Shown here: in pieces, positions 43,836-52,536 of the stretch
How positions within the stretch are numbered: position 1 is the stretch's first letter
Layout: each line of letters starts with the position of its first letter
From: Rhizobacter sp.
Lineage (GTDB): Bacteria; Pseudomonadota; Gammaproteobacteria; Burkholderiales; Burkholderiaceae_C
Reading direction: 5' to 3'
Assembly: GCA_019635355.1 (NCBI GenBank)
Contig: JAHBZQ010000001.1
Location: 4,402,001 to 4,466,000 of the forward strand
DNA length: 64,000 nucleotides
The notes under the pieces: model-generated
What the model was told of the DNA's origin: nothing
Databases searched by the model: none
What the model saw: only the letters and a program-made list of their open reading frames with translations
Program-made: the position numbers and the translations under genes

Positions 43836-44922
43836 GCGCGGGCTCCGGCAGCACCTGCTGCAAGGCATCGTCGACCAGTGCGGGCGCGAGCAGCCAGCCG
43901 TGGCGGTAGAGGCCGGTGATGCGCAGGAGGCCGGGTGACGCCTCGATGCGCGGCTGGTGATCGGGCCAGGCGGGGCGCAGGTTGGTGTCGAGGTGCACGA
44001 TGCGCGCTTCTGCGAGGCCGGGCAGGACGCTGTGCGCCGCGGCCATCAGCTCGACCGCGCTGCGAAGGCTGACGGGAGAGCGGTCTTCGCTCTCGATCTC
44101 GCTCGCCCCGACCACGATGTGCTGGCCGGCGCGCGGCACGATGTAGACGCGGTGTCGCGGGTGCAGCAGACGCACCGGGTGCCGCAGGTGCACGCCGGGG
44201 GCGTGCAGCCAGACGAGTTCGCCACGCACGCCGCGCAGGCCCGGCACGTCGTCGCGTGCGCCGAGGCCGCGCGTGTCGATGGCGAGGTCGCAGGCGATGT
44301 GTTGGCCGTCGTCGAGTTGCAGGCTGCCCGCGTGCACATGCGCCACCCGCTGGCCCCAGTGCCATTGCACGCCGGTCGCCTGGGCGGCCAGCGCGTCGAG
44401 CAGCAGGCGCGGTTCGAGCTGGCCTTCGCCGGGGAGCCACCACGCACTCAGGCCCGGCAGCAGCTCGGGCTCCATCACGCGCAGCTCGCTCGCCGGCACG
44501 ATCTCGGGCGCGGGCCAGGCGCTGGGGTCGGCCTCGCATGCGCTGCGCAGCTTCACCATCACACGCAGCGCCGAGCCCATGTCGGCGTTGTGCGCGACGA
44601 GCAGGCTGCCCTGCACCCGCAGCAGCGTTTGCGGGGCGTGGGGGGCGAGGGCCGAAGCCACGTCGCGCCACATCACGATGGAACGCCAGCCGAGGGCGGC
44701 GAGTTCGGGCTCGGCGTGGTCGAGTTCGGCCAGCGGGCTGAGCAAGCCGGCGGCGGTGTAGCCCGCCGCCACCGGCTGCGACAGCGTCGCACCGAGGGCA
44801 GGTGCGTTCGGCCCTGCGGCCGGGTCGACCACCTGCACGGTGTGGCCCATGCGTGCGAGCCGCCACGCGAGCAGGCGGCCGAGCACGCCCGCGCCGGCGA
44901 TGGCGATGCGCAGGCTGCTCAT
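43828..44922 (-). CDS. thiO: Glycine oxidase ThiO (FAD-dependent)
   Basis: 364 residues. The N-terminal FAD dinucleotide fold is IAIAGAGVLGRLLAWRLARMGHTVQVVD (GxGxxG variant), followed by the DAO-type substrate domain and a C-terminal FAD contact (ITGLYRHGWLLAP). It oxidises glycine to dehydroglycine for thiazole formation under O2. Its ATG overlaps the thiC stop (ATGA) and its end overlaps thiS. The presence of ThiO rather than ThiH shows the aerobic version of the pathway. Confidence 0.92.
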   Translation of the reverse strand: MSSLRIAIAGAGVLGRLLAWRLARMGHTVQVVDPAAGPNAPALGATLSQPVAAGYTAAGLLSPLAELDHAEPELAALGWRSIVMWRDVASALAPHAPQTLLRVQGSLLVAHNADMGSALRVMVKLRSACEADPSAWPAPEIVPASELRVMEPELLPGLSAWWLPGEGQLEPRLLLDALAAQATGVQWHWGQRVAHVHAGSLQLDDGQHIACDLAIDTRGLGARDDVPGLRGVRGELVWLHAPGVHLRHPVRLLHPRHRVYIVPRAGQHIVVGASEIESEDRSPVSLRSAVELMAAAHSVLPGLAEARIVHLDTNLRPAWPDHQPRIEASPGLLRITGLYRHGWLLAPALVDDALQQVLPEPAHA

Positions 44923-46802
44923 ACGGGGTGCACCGGGATGTAGATCTCGCCGCCACGGGCCTTGAACTCGGCCGACTTCTCGGCCAGGCCTTGCGTGAGC
45001 GCGGCGCTGTCATCGAGGCCGCGCGCCGCGGCGTAGTCGCGCACGTCCTGCGTGATCTTCATCGAGCAGAACTTCGGCCCGCACATGGAGCAGAAGTGCG
45101 CGTGCTTCGAAGAGTCCTTCGGCAGCGTCTCGTCGTGGTACTCGCGGGCGGTGTCGGGGTCGAGGCCGAGCGCAAACTGGTCGTTCCAGCGGAATTCGAA
45201 ACGGGCCTTGCTCATCGCGTCGTCGCGTGCGCGGGCACCCGGGTGGCCCTTGGCCACGTCGGCCGCGTGGGCGGCGATCTTGTAGGCCATGAGGCCTTGC
45301 TTCACGTCGTCGCGGTCGGGCAGGCCGAGGTGCTCCTTCGGCGTCACGTAGCAGAGCATCGAAGTGCCCATCCAGCCGATCATCGCGGCGCCGATGGCAC
45401 TCGCGATGTGGTCGTAGCCGGGCGCGATGTCGATGGTGAGCGGGCCCAGCGTGTAGAAGGGCGCTTCCGCACAGTGCTTCAACTGCTCGTCCATGTTGGC
45501 CTGGATGAGGTGCATCGGCACATGGCCCGGGCCTTCGATCATGGTCTGCACGTCGTGCTTCCAGGCGACCTGTGTCAGTTCGCCGAGCGTGCGCAGCTCG
45601 GCGAACTGAGCTTCGTCGTTCGCATCGGCACCGCTGCCGGGGCGCAGGCCGTCGCCGAGCGAGAAGCTCACGTCGTAGGCCTTCATGATTTCGCAGATCT
45701 CGTCGAAGTGCGTGTAGAGGAAGTTTTCCTGGTGGTGCGTGATGCACCACTTGGCGAGGATGGAACCGCCGCGCGAGACGATGCCGGTGCGCCGTTTCGT
45801 CGTGAGGTGGATGAAGGGCAGGCGCAGGCCGGCGTGGATGGTGAAGTAGTCGACGCCTTGCTCGGCCTGCTCGATGAGCGTGTCGCGGAAGATGGCCCAC
45901 GACAGTTCTTCGGCCACGCCGCCCACTTTCTCGAGCGCCTGGTACAGCGGCACGGTGCCGATGGGCACCGGCGAGTTGCGCAGGATCCAGTCGCGCGTGG
46001 TGTGGATGTTCTTCCCCGTGGAGAGATCCATCACCGTGTCGGCACCCCAGCGGGTCGACCACACGAGTTTTTCCACTTCCTCTTCGATGCTCGAGGTGAC
46101 GGCCGAGTTGCCGATGTTGGCGTTGACCTTGACCTTGAAGTGGCGGCCGAGGATGGTCGGCTCCAGCTCGGGGTGGTTGATGTTGGCGGGGATGATGGCG
46201 CGGCCGCGGGCCACTTCGTCGCGCACGAACTCGGGCGTGATCTCGGCCGGCATGCGGGTGCCGAGGGCGTTGCCCATCAGGCGGTGTTCTCTTGCGTCAT
46301 CCGCGAGGTATTCGCGCGTCCACTCGCGGCGGTCGTTCTCGCGGATGGCGACGAACTCCATCTCGGGCGTCACGATGCCATGCCGCGCGTAGTGCATCTG
46401 CGTGACGTTGGCGCCGCTTTTGGCGCGGCGCGGTGTGCGCTGCAGGCCGGCGGCTTCGGCGTGCAGGCGGGCAAGTTGCGGGTCGGCGTGACCCTGGCGC
46501 TGGCCGTCGTCGCGGGCGGAGTACGAGCGGCCGTCGTAGGGCTCGGTGTCGCCGCGCGATTCGATCCACGCGGTGCGCAGCGCGGGCAGGCCCTGGCGCA
46601 CGTCGTAGGGAATGGTCGGGTCGGTGCAGGGGCCGGAGGTGTCGTGCACGATCACCCGCTCGCCGTTGCTGAGCGCGATTTCGCGCATGGGCACGCGCAC
46701 GCCGGTGAGCGGGCCTTCGAGGTGCACCTTGCGCGAGCTGGCAAACGGCTCACGCGCGAGCGCGAGTCTCGCGTGAAGGTCGGTGGGGGGCGTGGTGGTC
46801 AT
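44919..46802 (-). CDS. thiC: Phosphomethylpyrimidine synthase ThiC
   Basis: 627 residues from ATG 46802 (GGAGAG nine bases upstream). The C-terminal FCSMCGPKFCSM carries the Cys triad (CxxCxxxxC) that ligates the [4Fe-4S] cluster of this unusual radical SAM enzyme. Also present are INHPELEPTILGRHFKVKVNANIGNSAV and ILAKWCITHHQENFLYTHF. It converts aminoimidazole ribotide to HMP phosphate. It is the first gene of the operon thiC-thiO-thiS-thiG-thiDE and is preceded by a TPP riboswitch. The length matches proteobacterial ThiC. Confidence 0.97.
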   Translation of the reverse strand: MTTTPPTDLHARLALAREPFASSRKVHLEGPLTGVRVPMREIALSNGERVIVHDTSGPCTDPTIPYDVRQGLPALRTAWIESRGDTEPYDGRSYSARDDGQRQGHADPQLARLHAEAAGLQRTPRRAKSGANVTQMHYARHGIVTPEMEFVAIRENDRREWTREYLADDAREHRLMGNALGTRMPAEITPEFVRDEVARGRAIIPANINHPELEPTILGRHFKVKVNANIGNSAVTSSIEEEVEKLVWSTRWGADTVMDLSTGKNIHTTRDWILRNSPVPIGTVPLYQALEKVGGVAEELSWAIFRDTLIEQAEQGVDYFTIHAGLRLPFIHLTTKRRTGIVSRGGSILAKWCITHHQENFLYTHFDEICEIMKAYDVSFSLGDGLRPGSGADANDEAQFAELRTLGELTQVAWKHDVQTMIEGPGHVPMHLIQANMDEQLKHCAEAPFYTLGPLTIDIAPGYDHIASAIGAAMIGWMGTSMLCYVTPKEHLGLPDRDDVKQGLMAYKIAAHAADVAKGHPGARARDDAMSKARFEFRWNDQFALGLDPDTAREYHDETLPKDSSKHAHFCSMCGPKFCSMKITQDVRDYAAARGLDDSAALTQGLAEKSAEFKARGGEIYIPVHPV

Positions 46803-46810
46803 CGCGGTCT

Positions 46811-46850
46811 CTCCGGTGGCAGCAGCAACAAAAAACGTCGTGCTCCGGAG
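46811..46850 (-). promoter_or_regulatory. Candidate thiC Shine-Dalgarno sequestering element
   Basis: In the leader RNA, CUCCGG (46850-46845) can pair with CCGGAG (46816-46811), which contains the thiC ribosome site. The loop holds a six-U run (46835-46830). A separate GC-rich stem pairs 46870-46877 with 46900-46907. These are plausible expression platforms for the TPP aptamer; the choice between termination and translation control is not decided by sequence alone. Confidence 0.4.
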
Positions 46851-46921
46851 GGTCCGCGGGCGGCCGGGTGCGATGGGGGCGGCCGCTCGGGCCTGCGCGC
46901 CCATCGCGGGCCGCTCGTCTA

Positions 46922-47016
46922 CGCTCTTCTTACGCCGGTATGAACCGGATCAAGTTCTCGGGTTTGGCTTTCCATCTCAGCGCCTTCGGCCTTGCGGCCC
47001 GGCACACCCCGGAGCG
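46922..47016 (-). ncRNA. TPP riboswitch (thi box) upstream of thiC
   Basis: Reading the minus strand, the conserved elements appear in order: GGGGTG at 47010-47005; GCTGAGAT near 46980; ACCCGAGAACTTGATC near 46960-46945; and the P2/P4 side CCGGTTCATACCGGCG near 46950-46930. P1 pairs CGCTC (47016-47012) with GAGCG (46926-46922). It sits 119 nt upstream of thiC and should shut the operon off when thiamin pyrophosphate is abundant. Confidence 0.93.
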
Positions 47017-47064
47017 GGGCGGATTGTGGGCGCATCGTGTCGGCGGCGTCAACCCGCCCGATGT

Positions 47065-47325
47065 TCACGTCGAGGGCTTCGGCCCTGCGCCGCGATGCGA
47101 CTTGTTGAAGTCGTACACATGGCCATCGGGCAGCTTGCCGCCTTCGACCGAGTTCACGCCACCCTGGCCCACGCTGTCGGGCAGGGCGGTGGAGATGCAC
47201 ACGTGGCGCTTGCCTTCCCGGCGGCGCGCTTCGCTGTGCTTGAGGGCGGCGAGCAGGTCGTTGGCGGGGAATTCCTGGTGCGCCGGTCGGCCATCGGGTT
47301 CGAGCCAGAAGACGACGATGCTCAT
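47065..47325 (-). CDS. Small hypothetical protein
   Basis: 86 residues from ATG 47325, with GTGGAG upstream; the frame opens further to a GTG at 47334. It starts MSIVVFWLEPDGRP, then has a basic helix (ALKHSEARRREGKRH) followed by VCISTALPD and a charged C-terminus (HVYDFNKSHRGAG). It is probably a small cytoplasmic alpha/beta protein. I do not recognise the family. It stands just upstream of the thi leader on the same strand, so its transcript could run into the riboswitch. Confidence 0.55.
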   Translation of the reverse strand: MSIVVFWLEPDGRPAHQEFPANDLLAALKHSEARRREGKRHVCISTALPDSVGQGGVNSVEGGKLPDGHVYDFNKSHRGAGPKPST

Positions 47326-47367
47326 CGTGTGCACTCCACGGCCGCAAGCTGCGGCGATGGGGCATTG

Positions 47368-47532
47368 TCACTGGATCGTCTTGGGCGGGTCGATCACCGG
47401 CGATTGCTGGCCGGGCGCGGGCGGGTCGATCACGGGCGGGTCGGCCAGTGGTGGAGGCGGCGGTGGGGGTGGCGCGACGGGCGGGTCGGGCGGCACGTCG
47501 TGCGCGAGCAAGGGGGCGCGCATGGTGCTCAC
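47368..47532 (-). CDS. Small proline-rich hypothetical protein
   Basis: 54 residues from GTG 47532, whose GTG overlaps the preceding stop (GTGA); ATG 47523 is an alternative. More than one third of residues are Pro, including a run of eight, with a repeated VIDPP motif (VIDPPAPGQQSPVIDPP). No signal peptide. Function unknown; it may be a short linker-like or membrane-associated peptide. It probably shares an mRNA with the upstream hypothetical gene. Confidence 0.4.
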   Translation of the reverse strand: MSTMRAPLLAHDVPPDPPVAPPPPPPPPLADPPVIDPPAPGQQSPVIDPPKTIQ

Positions 47533-47945
47533 AGGTCGGGGTTGCGGAACACGGCGTGTAGGCTGGGGGGCGTTTCGCCCTCGCTCTGGCTCGCGAGCAG
47601 CAAGGCCTGCTCCCACAGCGCCTGCGCCATGAGGTAGGGGTCGACGGTGCGGGCCCAGTCTTCTTCCCACAGGCTCTCGGCGAGGGCCGAGGTGTCTTGC
47701 GAATTCAGTTCGGGGTCGAGGCCGCGGATGGCGGCGGCGCAGGCTTCGACCCACGCTTCGCGGCGGCCCGGCATGCGCAGGCGGCCTTCGGCGCGCGCCT
47801 GCGCACATTCCTCCGGCTCACGATGCCGTTGGTAGTACCAGAAGGTCTCGGCGATCTCGGGCAGCTGCCCCGTCTGCACCGTTGGCTCGAGCACCAGCAG
47901 GCGCATCGCGAAGCGCTGGATCCAGAGAGATTTTTCATGCGGCAT
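47529..47945 (-). CDS. Hypothetical protein
   Basis: 138 residues from ATG 47945, chosen because AGGAG lies seven bases upstream. It is helical and acidic, opening MPHEKSLWIQRFAMRLLVLEP, with several Trp (WVEACAAAI, WEEDWARTVDPYLMAQALWEQ) and a Gly-free helical C-terminal half. It has no membrane segment or signal peptide. No family recognised. Its stop overlaps the start of the next small Pro-rich ORF. It diverges from mtnN. Confidence 0.55.
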   Translation of the reverse strand: MPHEKSLWIQRFAMRLLVLEPTVQTGQLPEIAETFWYYQRHREPEECAQARAEGRLRMPGRREAWVEACAAAIRGLDPELNSQDTSALAESLWEEDWARTVDPYLMAQALWEQALLLASQSEGETPPSLHAVFRNPDL

Positions 47946-48058
47946 GGAAAGCTCCTGAAGTTGGAATCCATGCTCGGCGTCGTGGCGTGCAGCGTTAAGC
48001 GGGCGAATGCTTCTTTGCGGGCAGGCGCTCTCCGACACGCGTGTCAGACAATGGCTGC

Positions 48059-48781
48059 ATGACACGAATCGCGATCGTCGGTGCCATGCACGAGGAACTC
48101 CGGGCCTTGCTCGATGCGATGCCCGACGAGCAGCCGGTGCTGCGCGCGGGCCGCGAGTTCTGGGTCGGGCACCTGGCGGGCCATGAGGTGGTGGTGGTGC
48201 TCTCGCGCATCGGCAAGGTGGCGGCGGCCACCACGGCCACGCTGCTGCTGAGCGAGTTCGCGGTGTCGCGCCTCGTCTTCACCGGCACGGCCGGTGGGCT
48301 TGCGCCGGGCGTGAACGTGGGCGACGTGGTGGTGGCCGACACGCTGCTCCAGCACGACATGGACGCCTCGCCGCTCTTCCCGCGCCACGAGGTGCCACTG
48401 TACGGGCGCGCGCGTTTCGAGACCGATGCCGCCATGTCGCACCAACTCGCCGAAGCCTCGCGCGCGGCGCTCGATGGCCTTGGCGCCGCAAAGGCCCGGG
48501 TGCACCGGGGCCTCGTCGTGAGCGGCGACCGCTTCGTCTCCGAGCGCGCCGAGAACGACGCGCTGTGTGCCCGCCTGCCCGACGCGCTCGCCGTCGAGAT
48601 GGAAGGGGCTGCGCTCGCGCAGGTGTGCCACGACTTCGGCGTGCCCTTCGCCGTGGTGCGCACCGTGTCGGACCGGGCCGACGACAGCGCGCACGTGGAC
48701 TTCAACCGCTTCGTGGCCGAGGTGGCGAGCCGCTACACGCTCGCCCTCGTGACCCGCTGGCTCACGAGTCTGCGCAGCTGA
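48059..48781 (+). CDS. mtnN: 5'-methylthioadenosine/S-adenosylhomocysteine nucleosidase
   Basis: 240 residues from ATG 48059 (a GTG at 48041 is in frame but adds no conserved residues). Nucleoside phosphorylase fold with VGAMHEEL (the N-terminal Glu), GTAGGLAPGVNVGDVVVADTL, VEMEGAALAQV (Met-Glu of the ribose site) and RTVSDRADD (catalytic Asp). It hydrolyses MTA and SAH to adenine and the thioribose/homocysteine moieties, feeding methionine recycling. It ends by overlapping, antiparallel, the last 20 bp of the tannase-type gene. Confidence 0.93.
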   Translation: MTRIAIVGAMHEELRALLDAMPDEQPVLRAGREFWVGHLAGHEVVVVLSRIGKVAAATTATLLLSEFAVSRLVFTGTAGGLAPGVNVGDVVVADTLLQHDMDASPLFPRHEVPLYGRARFETDAAMSHQLAEASRAALDGLGAAKARVHRGLVVSGDRFVSERAENDALCARLPDALAVEMEGAALAQVCHDFGVPFAVVRTVSDRADDSAHVDFNRFVAEVASRYTLALVTRWLTSLRS

Positions 48782-50417
48782 AGTTGGCGGCGTCTTCGAG
48801 GCTGCCGCTGCCGCTGTACTTGGCGAACTTCGGATACGGGCACAGCGGGCGGGTGCGGTTGGGGAAGTAGGCGTTGGTCGCGGCGGCGCGTGCAGCGATC
48901 GACTCGGGCGCGACGCCGTTCTCCACCCAGTTGACCATCGGCGTGAGCACGTCGAACTGGTCGGTGGCGCGGCCGCCGGCGCAGTGGTTCTCGCCCGGCA
49001 CCGGGAAGAAGCGCGAGAACGACTGCACGCCGGTGAGGCCACCGTGGTTGGCGGCGAGCCGCTCGAAGTAGTCGGCCGTGTCGTGCGCGCTGAAGATCGG
49101 GTCGGCCAGGCCGTGTACGAACATCAGCTTGCCGCCGCGTGCCTGGTAGGCGGTGAGGCGGTCGTCGGCGTAGGTGTCGTAGATCGACGAGAAGGCCGCC
49201 ATGCGCAGCGGGTCGGTGTCGATGTTGAAGTTGAGCGCGACGAAGGTCGGGTCCGACGGGGTGAAGAACTCCCAGCGCAGCGCGTCGGCCATCAGCGTGT
49301 TGTAGGCCGAGTTGGGCACGGCAGTGGTCGAGCTGCCGAGCGTCCAGGCGCGCCAGCCGGGCTGGTCGACCGCGGGGTCGGCCACCTGGCCGGCGTAGAG
49401 CTTCACGTTGGCGCTGTTGCGCGGGCCGTCGAAGAGGCGCTGCAGCGCCGTCACCTGCGGGGCCGAGAGGCAGGTGGCGTCTTTCGCGCCCGGGCATTGC
49501 AGCACTGTGGGGTTGAAGTTGCAGGCCTTCCAATTGGCGACCATGCCGTCGGCGGCGTCGTCGAGTGCATCGCACTGCGCGAGGATGGCGTTCGACACCA
49601 GCGCCATGTCGGCCGAGCTGAAGGCCTTGCTGAGGATGGGCGAGCCGCCTTCGATGGGGGCGATGGCGGTGAGCTGCTGGTTGTTCCACATCGCGGCGAC
49701 GGTGGCGCCGCTCGACACGCGCATCGCCGGTGCATGCACCACCACGCCGTCGAAGTAGCTCGGGAAGCGCTGCGTGAACATCATCCCCTGCCGGCCGCCG
49801 CCGGAGCAGCCGACGAAGTACGACTTGTCGGGGGTGCGGCCGTAGCGCGCGGCGATCAGCGCCTTGGCGTTGACGGCGGTCTTGTCGAAGGCGTTGTAGG
49901 CGTGGTCGATCTTGGCCAGCGGGTCGGTGGCGAAGTCGGCCGCCGAGCCGCCGGTGTGGCCGCCGTCGGTGTTGACCACCGCGTAGCCGCGGGCGAGGGC
50001 CGGGCGCAGGTCGTTCAGCGGGCCGACGTTGGTGCCGGTGGCCGCGCCGATGGAGCCGTCGTTGCCGCCGCCGCCCATGAAGAGGAAGCGGCCGTTCCAG
50101 TCGTCGGGCAGGGTGAGGCGGTAGCCGATCGCGTAGTTCTTGCCGTCGACGCCGACGCGCGCGTTGGTGCTGCCCGTGACCACGCAGTGCGCCGGCAGCC
50201 CGATGCTGCCGGCCGACGCGGCACCGCTCACGCGATAGGCCGTGGTGAGGGTGGTGGCGGTGAGCGCGGTGCGGCCGACGGCGTCGCAACGCTCCTGCGC
50301 GGTTGGGACGGGGTCGTCACCGCCGCCACCGCAGGCGGCGAGCACGGCAATGGCGACCGGCAGGACGAAGGGCAGCGCGAGCGACGCCCGCGAACTTGAA
50401 TGACGGTGTGGGTACAC
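48762..50417 (-). CDS. Tannase/feruloyl esterase family lipoprotein
   Basis: 551 residues. The start is taken as GTG 50417 because AGGAG lies seven bases before it; the frame stays open upstream but without a ribosome site. A lipobox (AIAVLAAC|GGGG) predicts lipid anchoring. The enzyme has the tannase elbow GCSGGGRQGMM (Ser nucleophile), FVHGLADPIFSAHDT (acid) and GENHCAGG (His). The Cys residues flanking GCSGG and in NHCAG fit the disulfide joining Ser and His loops in this family. Expected substrates are feruloyl or gallate esters. Its upstream region holds a partial inverted repeat facing the carboxymuconolactone decarboxylase-like gene. Confidence 0.9.
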   Translation of the reverse strand: MYPHRHSSSRASLALPFVLPVAIAVLAACGGGGDDPVPTAQERCDAVGRTALTATTLTTAYRVSGAASAGSIGLPAHCVVTGSTNARVGVDGKNYAIGYRLTLPDDWNGRFLFMGGGGNDGSIGAATGTNVGPLNDLRPALARGYAVVNTDGGHTGGSAADFATDPLAKIDHAYNAFDKTAVNAKALIAARYGRTPDKSYFVGCSGGGRQGMMFTQRFPSYFDGVVVHAPAMRVSSGATVAAMWNNQQLTAIAPIEGGSPILSKAFSSADMALVSNAILAQCDALDDAADGMVANWKACNFNPTVLQCPGAKDATCLSAPQVTALQRLFDGPRNSANVKLYAGQVADPAVDQPGWRAWTLGSSTTAVPNSAYNTLMADALRWEFFTPSDPTFVALNFNIDTDPLRMAAFSSIYDTYADDRLTAYQARGGKLMFVHGLADPIFSAHDTADYFERLAANHGGLTGVQSFSRFFPVPGENHCAGGRATDQFDVLTPMVNWVENGVAPESIAARAAATNAYFPNRTRPLCPYPKFAKYSGSGSLEDAANFSCADS

Positions 50418-50499
50418 GGCGAGTCTCCTGTGACGCTTGTGAGGACCCCTGCGCATGCTCGGCAGGGTGAAACCCATGCTAGGCCGCGCCTTCGCATTC

Positions 50500-50525
50500 G
50501 CTTGTCCATCGTGAGGATGACAAGC
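50500..50525. promoter_or_regulatory. Inverted repeat between tannase and CMD-like genes
   Basis: GCTTGTC (50500-50506) and GACAAGC (50519-50525) are perfect 7-bp arms around CATCGTGAGGAT, itself with ATC/GAT symmetry. It lies in the 152-bp divergent region, 45 bp before the downstream gene and 83 bp from the tannase start, a natural operator position. Confidence 0.45.
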
Positions 50526-50569
50526 GCGATCACAATGCCGCCATTCGCACACTGCACAGGGACCCACTC

Positions 50570-50965
50570 ATGCACTCTTCGACCCGATCGCCTGGCGAGC
50601 AGCGCCGCCGCGAAGTGATGGGCGACGCGTTCGTCGACCGCGCGCTCTCGCAGGCTTCCGCCTTCACGCGGCCGCTGCAAGACCACGTCAACGACCAGGC
50701 CTGGGGCTCGACCTGGCTGCGCGACGGCCTCACGCTCAAGGAGCGCAGCCTCTGCACCGTGGCCATGCTCGCCGCGCTCGGCCACACGCATGAACTCAAG
50801 GGCCACCTGCGCGGCGCGTTGAACAACGGCGCCACGCTCGCCGAGCTGCGCGAGGTGCTGCTGCACGTGGCGCCGTATGCCGGCGTGCCGGTGACGTCGG
50901 CCGCGTTTCGTGCCGCCGAGGAATGGATGGCGGCCGAGGGCCTGCAGTTCAAGGAGCAGGGATGA
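50570..50965 (+). CDS. Carboxymuconolactone decarboxylase family protein
   Basis: 131 residues. CMD fold with WLRDGLTLKERSLCTVAMLAALGHTHELKGHLRGALNNG and ELREVLLHVAPYAGVP. This resembles 4-carboxymuconolactone decarboxylase (PcaC) more than the AhpD peroxidase type because the CxxC redox motif is missing (only Cys in SLCTV). PcaC works in the protocatechuate branch, but no other pca gene is nearby, so the role here is uncertain. It overlaps the subtilase gene (ATGA). Confidence 0.88.
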   Translation: MHSSTRSPGEQRRREVMGDAFVDRALSQASAFTRPLQDHVNDQAWGSTWLRDGLTLKERSLCTVAMLAALGHTHELKGHLRGALNNGATLAELREVLLHVAPYAGVPVTSAAFRAAEEWMAAEGLQFKEQG

Positions 50966-52437
50966 GCCTGATGCTGCGTTTTGTCTTGTTGCCCACGCGC
51001 GGCTTCACGACCGATGAGCCGCACAACACCGCGGCCATCGAGACCTTCCTCACCACGATGGCCGAGCACGGGCCACGGCGCCTCGAGGTGCCACCGCCGC
51101 CGAGGGTGGCCCGCTTCACGGTGCTCGATTCGATCCACGCCAATGGCGCGAAGCTGGTGGCGATGTCCGACGTGGCGCTGATGCGCCTGAAGCGCGAGCA
51201 GCCCGGGCTGCGTGTGGTGCCCGAGGTGTTCTACCGCAAGGCGCGCGCGCCACGGCCGCGCATCATCGAGAGCATCCAGATGTTCGGCACGCGCACGGTG
51301 CTGGAGCGGCACACGCTCAAGGTCGTGCTGAAGGAGACCGGGCAGGCGCTGCGCGACGTCGACGTGATCGCCTTCAGCGACTTCGCGGCCGGCAGGGGCG
51401 GGCAGGGCACGACCACTGCGCGGGGGCAGGTGAACCTGGAGTTCCCGCGCTCGGTGAAGGTGCTGGAGCGTGTCTACGTGTACCCGGCCCACAGCGCTTG
51501 GCCGGTGCTGCTGCGCAACTGGCCGCTGCGCGCCGGCACGATCGAGGTGCCGGCCATCGCGCTCGACTTCATCGACTCTCGGGCCAAGGCCTACCCCCGG
51601 CGCGCGCCGGCCGATGGCCGTGGCGTGACGGTGGGCGTGATCGACACGGGCGTCGGCCCGCATGCCTCGCTCACGGTGGCGGGCGGCATGAACGCGGTGA
51701 CGGGCGAGGACCCGGCCGACTGGTCCGACAGCCATGTGCACGGCACGCACGTGGCCGGGATCATCGCGGCCAACGGCAACGCGGGCGGCTTTCTCGGCGT
51801 GTCGCCCGCGGTCACGCTGCGGGCGTACCGGGTGTTCGGCAAGGGTGCCGAGGGCGCGTCGAGCTTCGCCATCGCCAAGGCCATCGACCGCGCGGTGGCT
51901 GATGGCTGCGACCTGCTCAACCTGAGCCTGGGTGGCGGCCCCGACGACCCGACCACGAGCGAGGCGATCAAGGCGGCGCGCGCCAAGGGCGTGGTCTGCG
52001 TGATCGCCTCGGGCAACGAGGGCGGGCCGGTGGCCTGGCCGGCGCGGCACCCGCTGGCGGTGTCGATCTCGGCGCTCGGCTTCAAGGGCGCCTGGCCGGC
52101 CGGCGCGATGCAGGTGCAGACCGTCACCGAGCCCATCGGCAAGGAGCAGAGCTTCATCGCCGACTTCTCCAACACCGGTCCCGAGATCGACCTCGCCGGG
52201 CCGGGCGTGGGCGTGATCTCGTGCATCCCGCATGACCGCTTCGGCGTGATGGACGGCACCTCGATGGCCTGCCCGGCGGTGACGGGAGCGCTCGCTCGCC
52301 GGCTGGCCGCCGATGCAGCGACGCTGGCGATGCCGCGCGATGCCGACCGGGCGGACGCGATCGTCAAGCTGGCCCTGGCCGCGGCGCGCGACATGGGCTT
52401 GCCGCCGCTCGCGCAGGGGGCGGGGCTTGCGCAATAG
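50962..52437 (+). CDS. S8 (subtilisin) family serine peptidase without signal peptide
   Basis: 491 residues. The catalytic triad is Asp228 (GVIDTGVG), His260 (HVHGTHVAG) and Ser434 (DGTSMACPA), with the oxyanion Asn352 (ASGNEGG). The N-terminal 45-95 region (FTVLDSIHANGAKLVAMSDVAL... PGLRVVPEVF) resembles an I9-type propeptide. About 105-195 looks like a carboxypeptidase-regulatory-like beta-sandwich. No secretion signal is found, so the peptidase appears cytoplasmic or exported by an unknown route. It overlaps the CMD-like gene and lies 99 bp before a small protein that resembles a separate I9-like inhibitor. Confidence 0.9.
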   Translation: MSLMLRFVLLPTRGFTTDEPHNTAAIETFLTTMAEHGPRRLEVPPPPRVARFTVLDSIHANGAKLVAMSDVALMRLKREQPGLRVVPEVFYRKARAPRPRIIESIQMFGTRTVLERHTLKVVLKETGQALRDVDVIAFSDFAAGRGGQGTTTARGQVNLEFPRSVKVLERVYVYPAHSAWPVLLRNWPLRAGTIEVPAIALDFIDSRAKAYPRRAPADGRGVTVGVIDTGVGPHASLTVAGGMNAVTGEDPADWSDSHVHGTHVAGIIAANGNAGGFLGVSPAVTLRAYRVFGKGAEGASSFAIAKAIDRAVADGCDLLNLSLGGGPDDPTTSEAIKAARAKGVVCVIASGNEGGPVAWPARHPLAVSISALGFKGAWPAGAMQVQTVTEPIGKEQSFIADFSNTGPEIDLAGPGVGVISCIPHDRFGVMDGTSMACPAVTGALARRLAADAATLAMPRDADRADAIVKLALAAARDMGLPPLAQGAGLAQ

Positions 52438-52536
52438 TCGACGCGCCGCCTTGCCCTGCGTCATGCTGCGGAAAGGGCCGGCGCGTATCATGAGCACGCT
52501 GTTTTCTTTCGTCCCCACGCCCCCATCTCCACCCCC

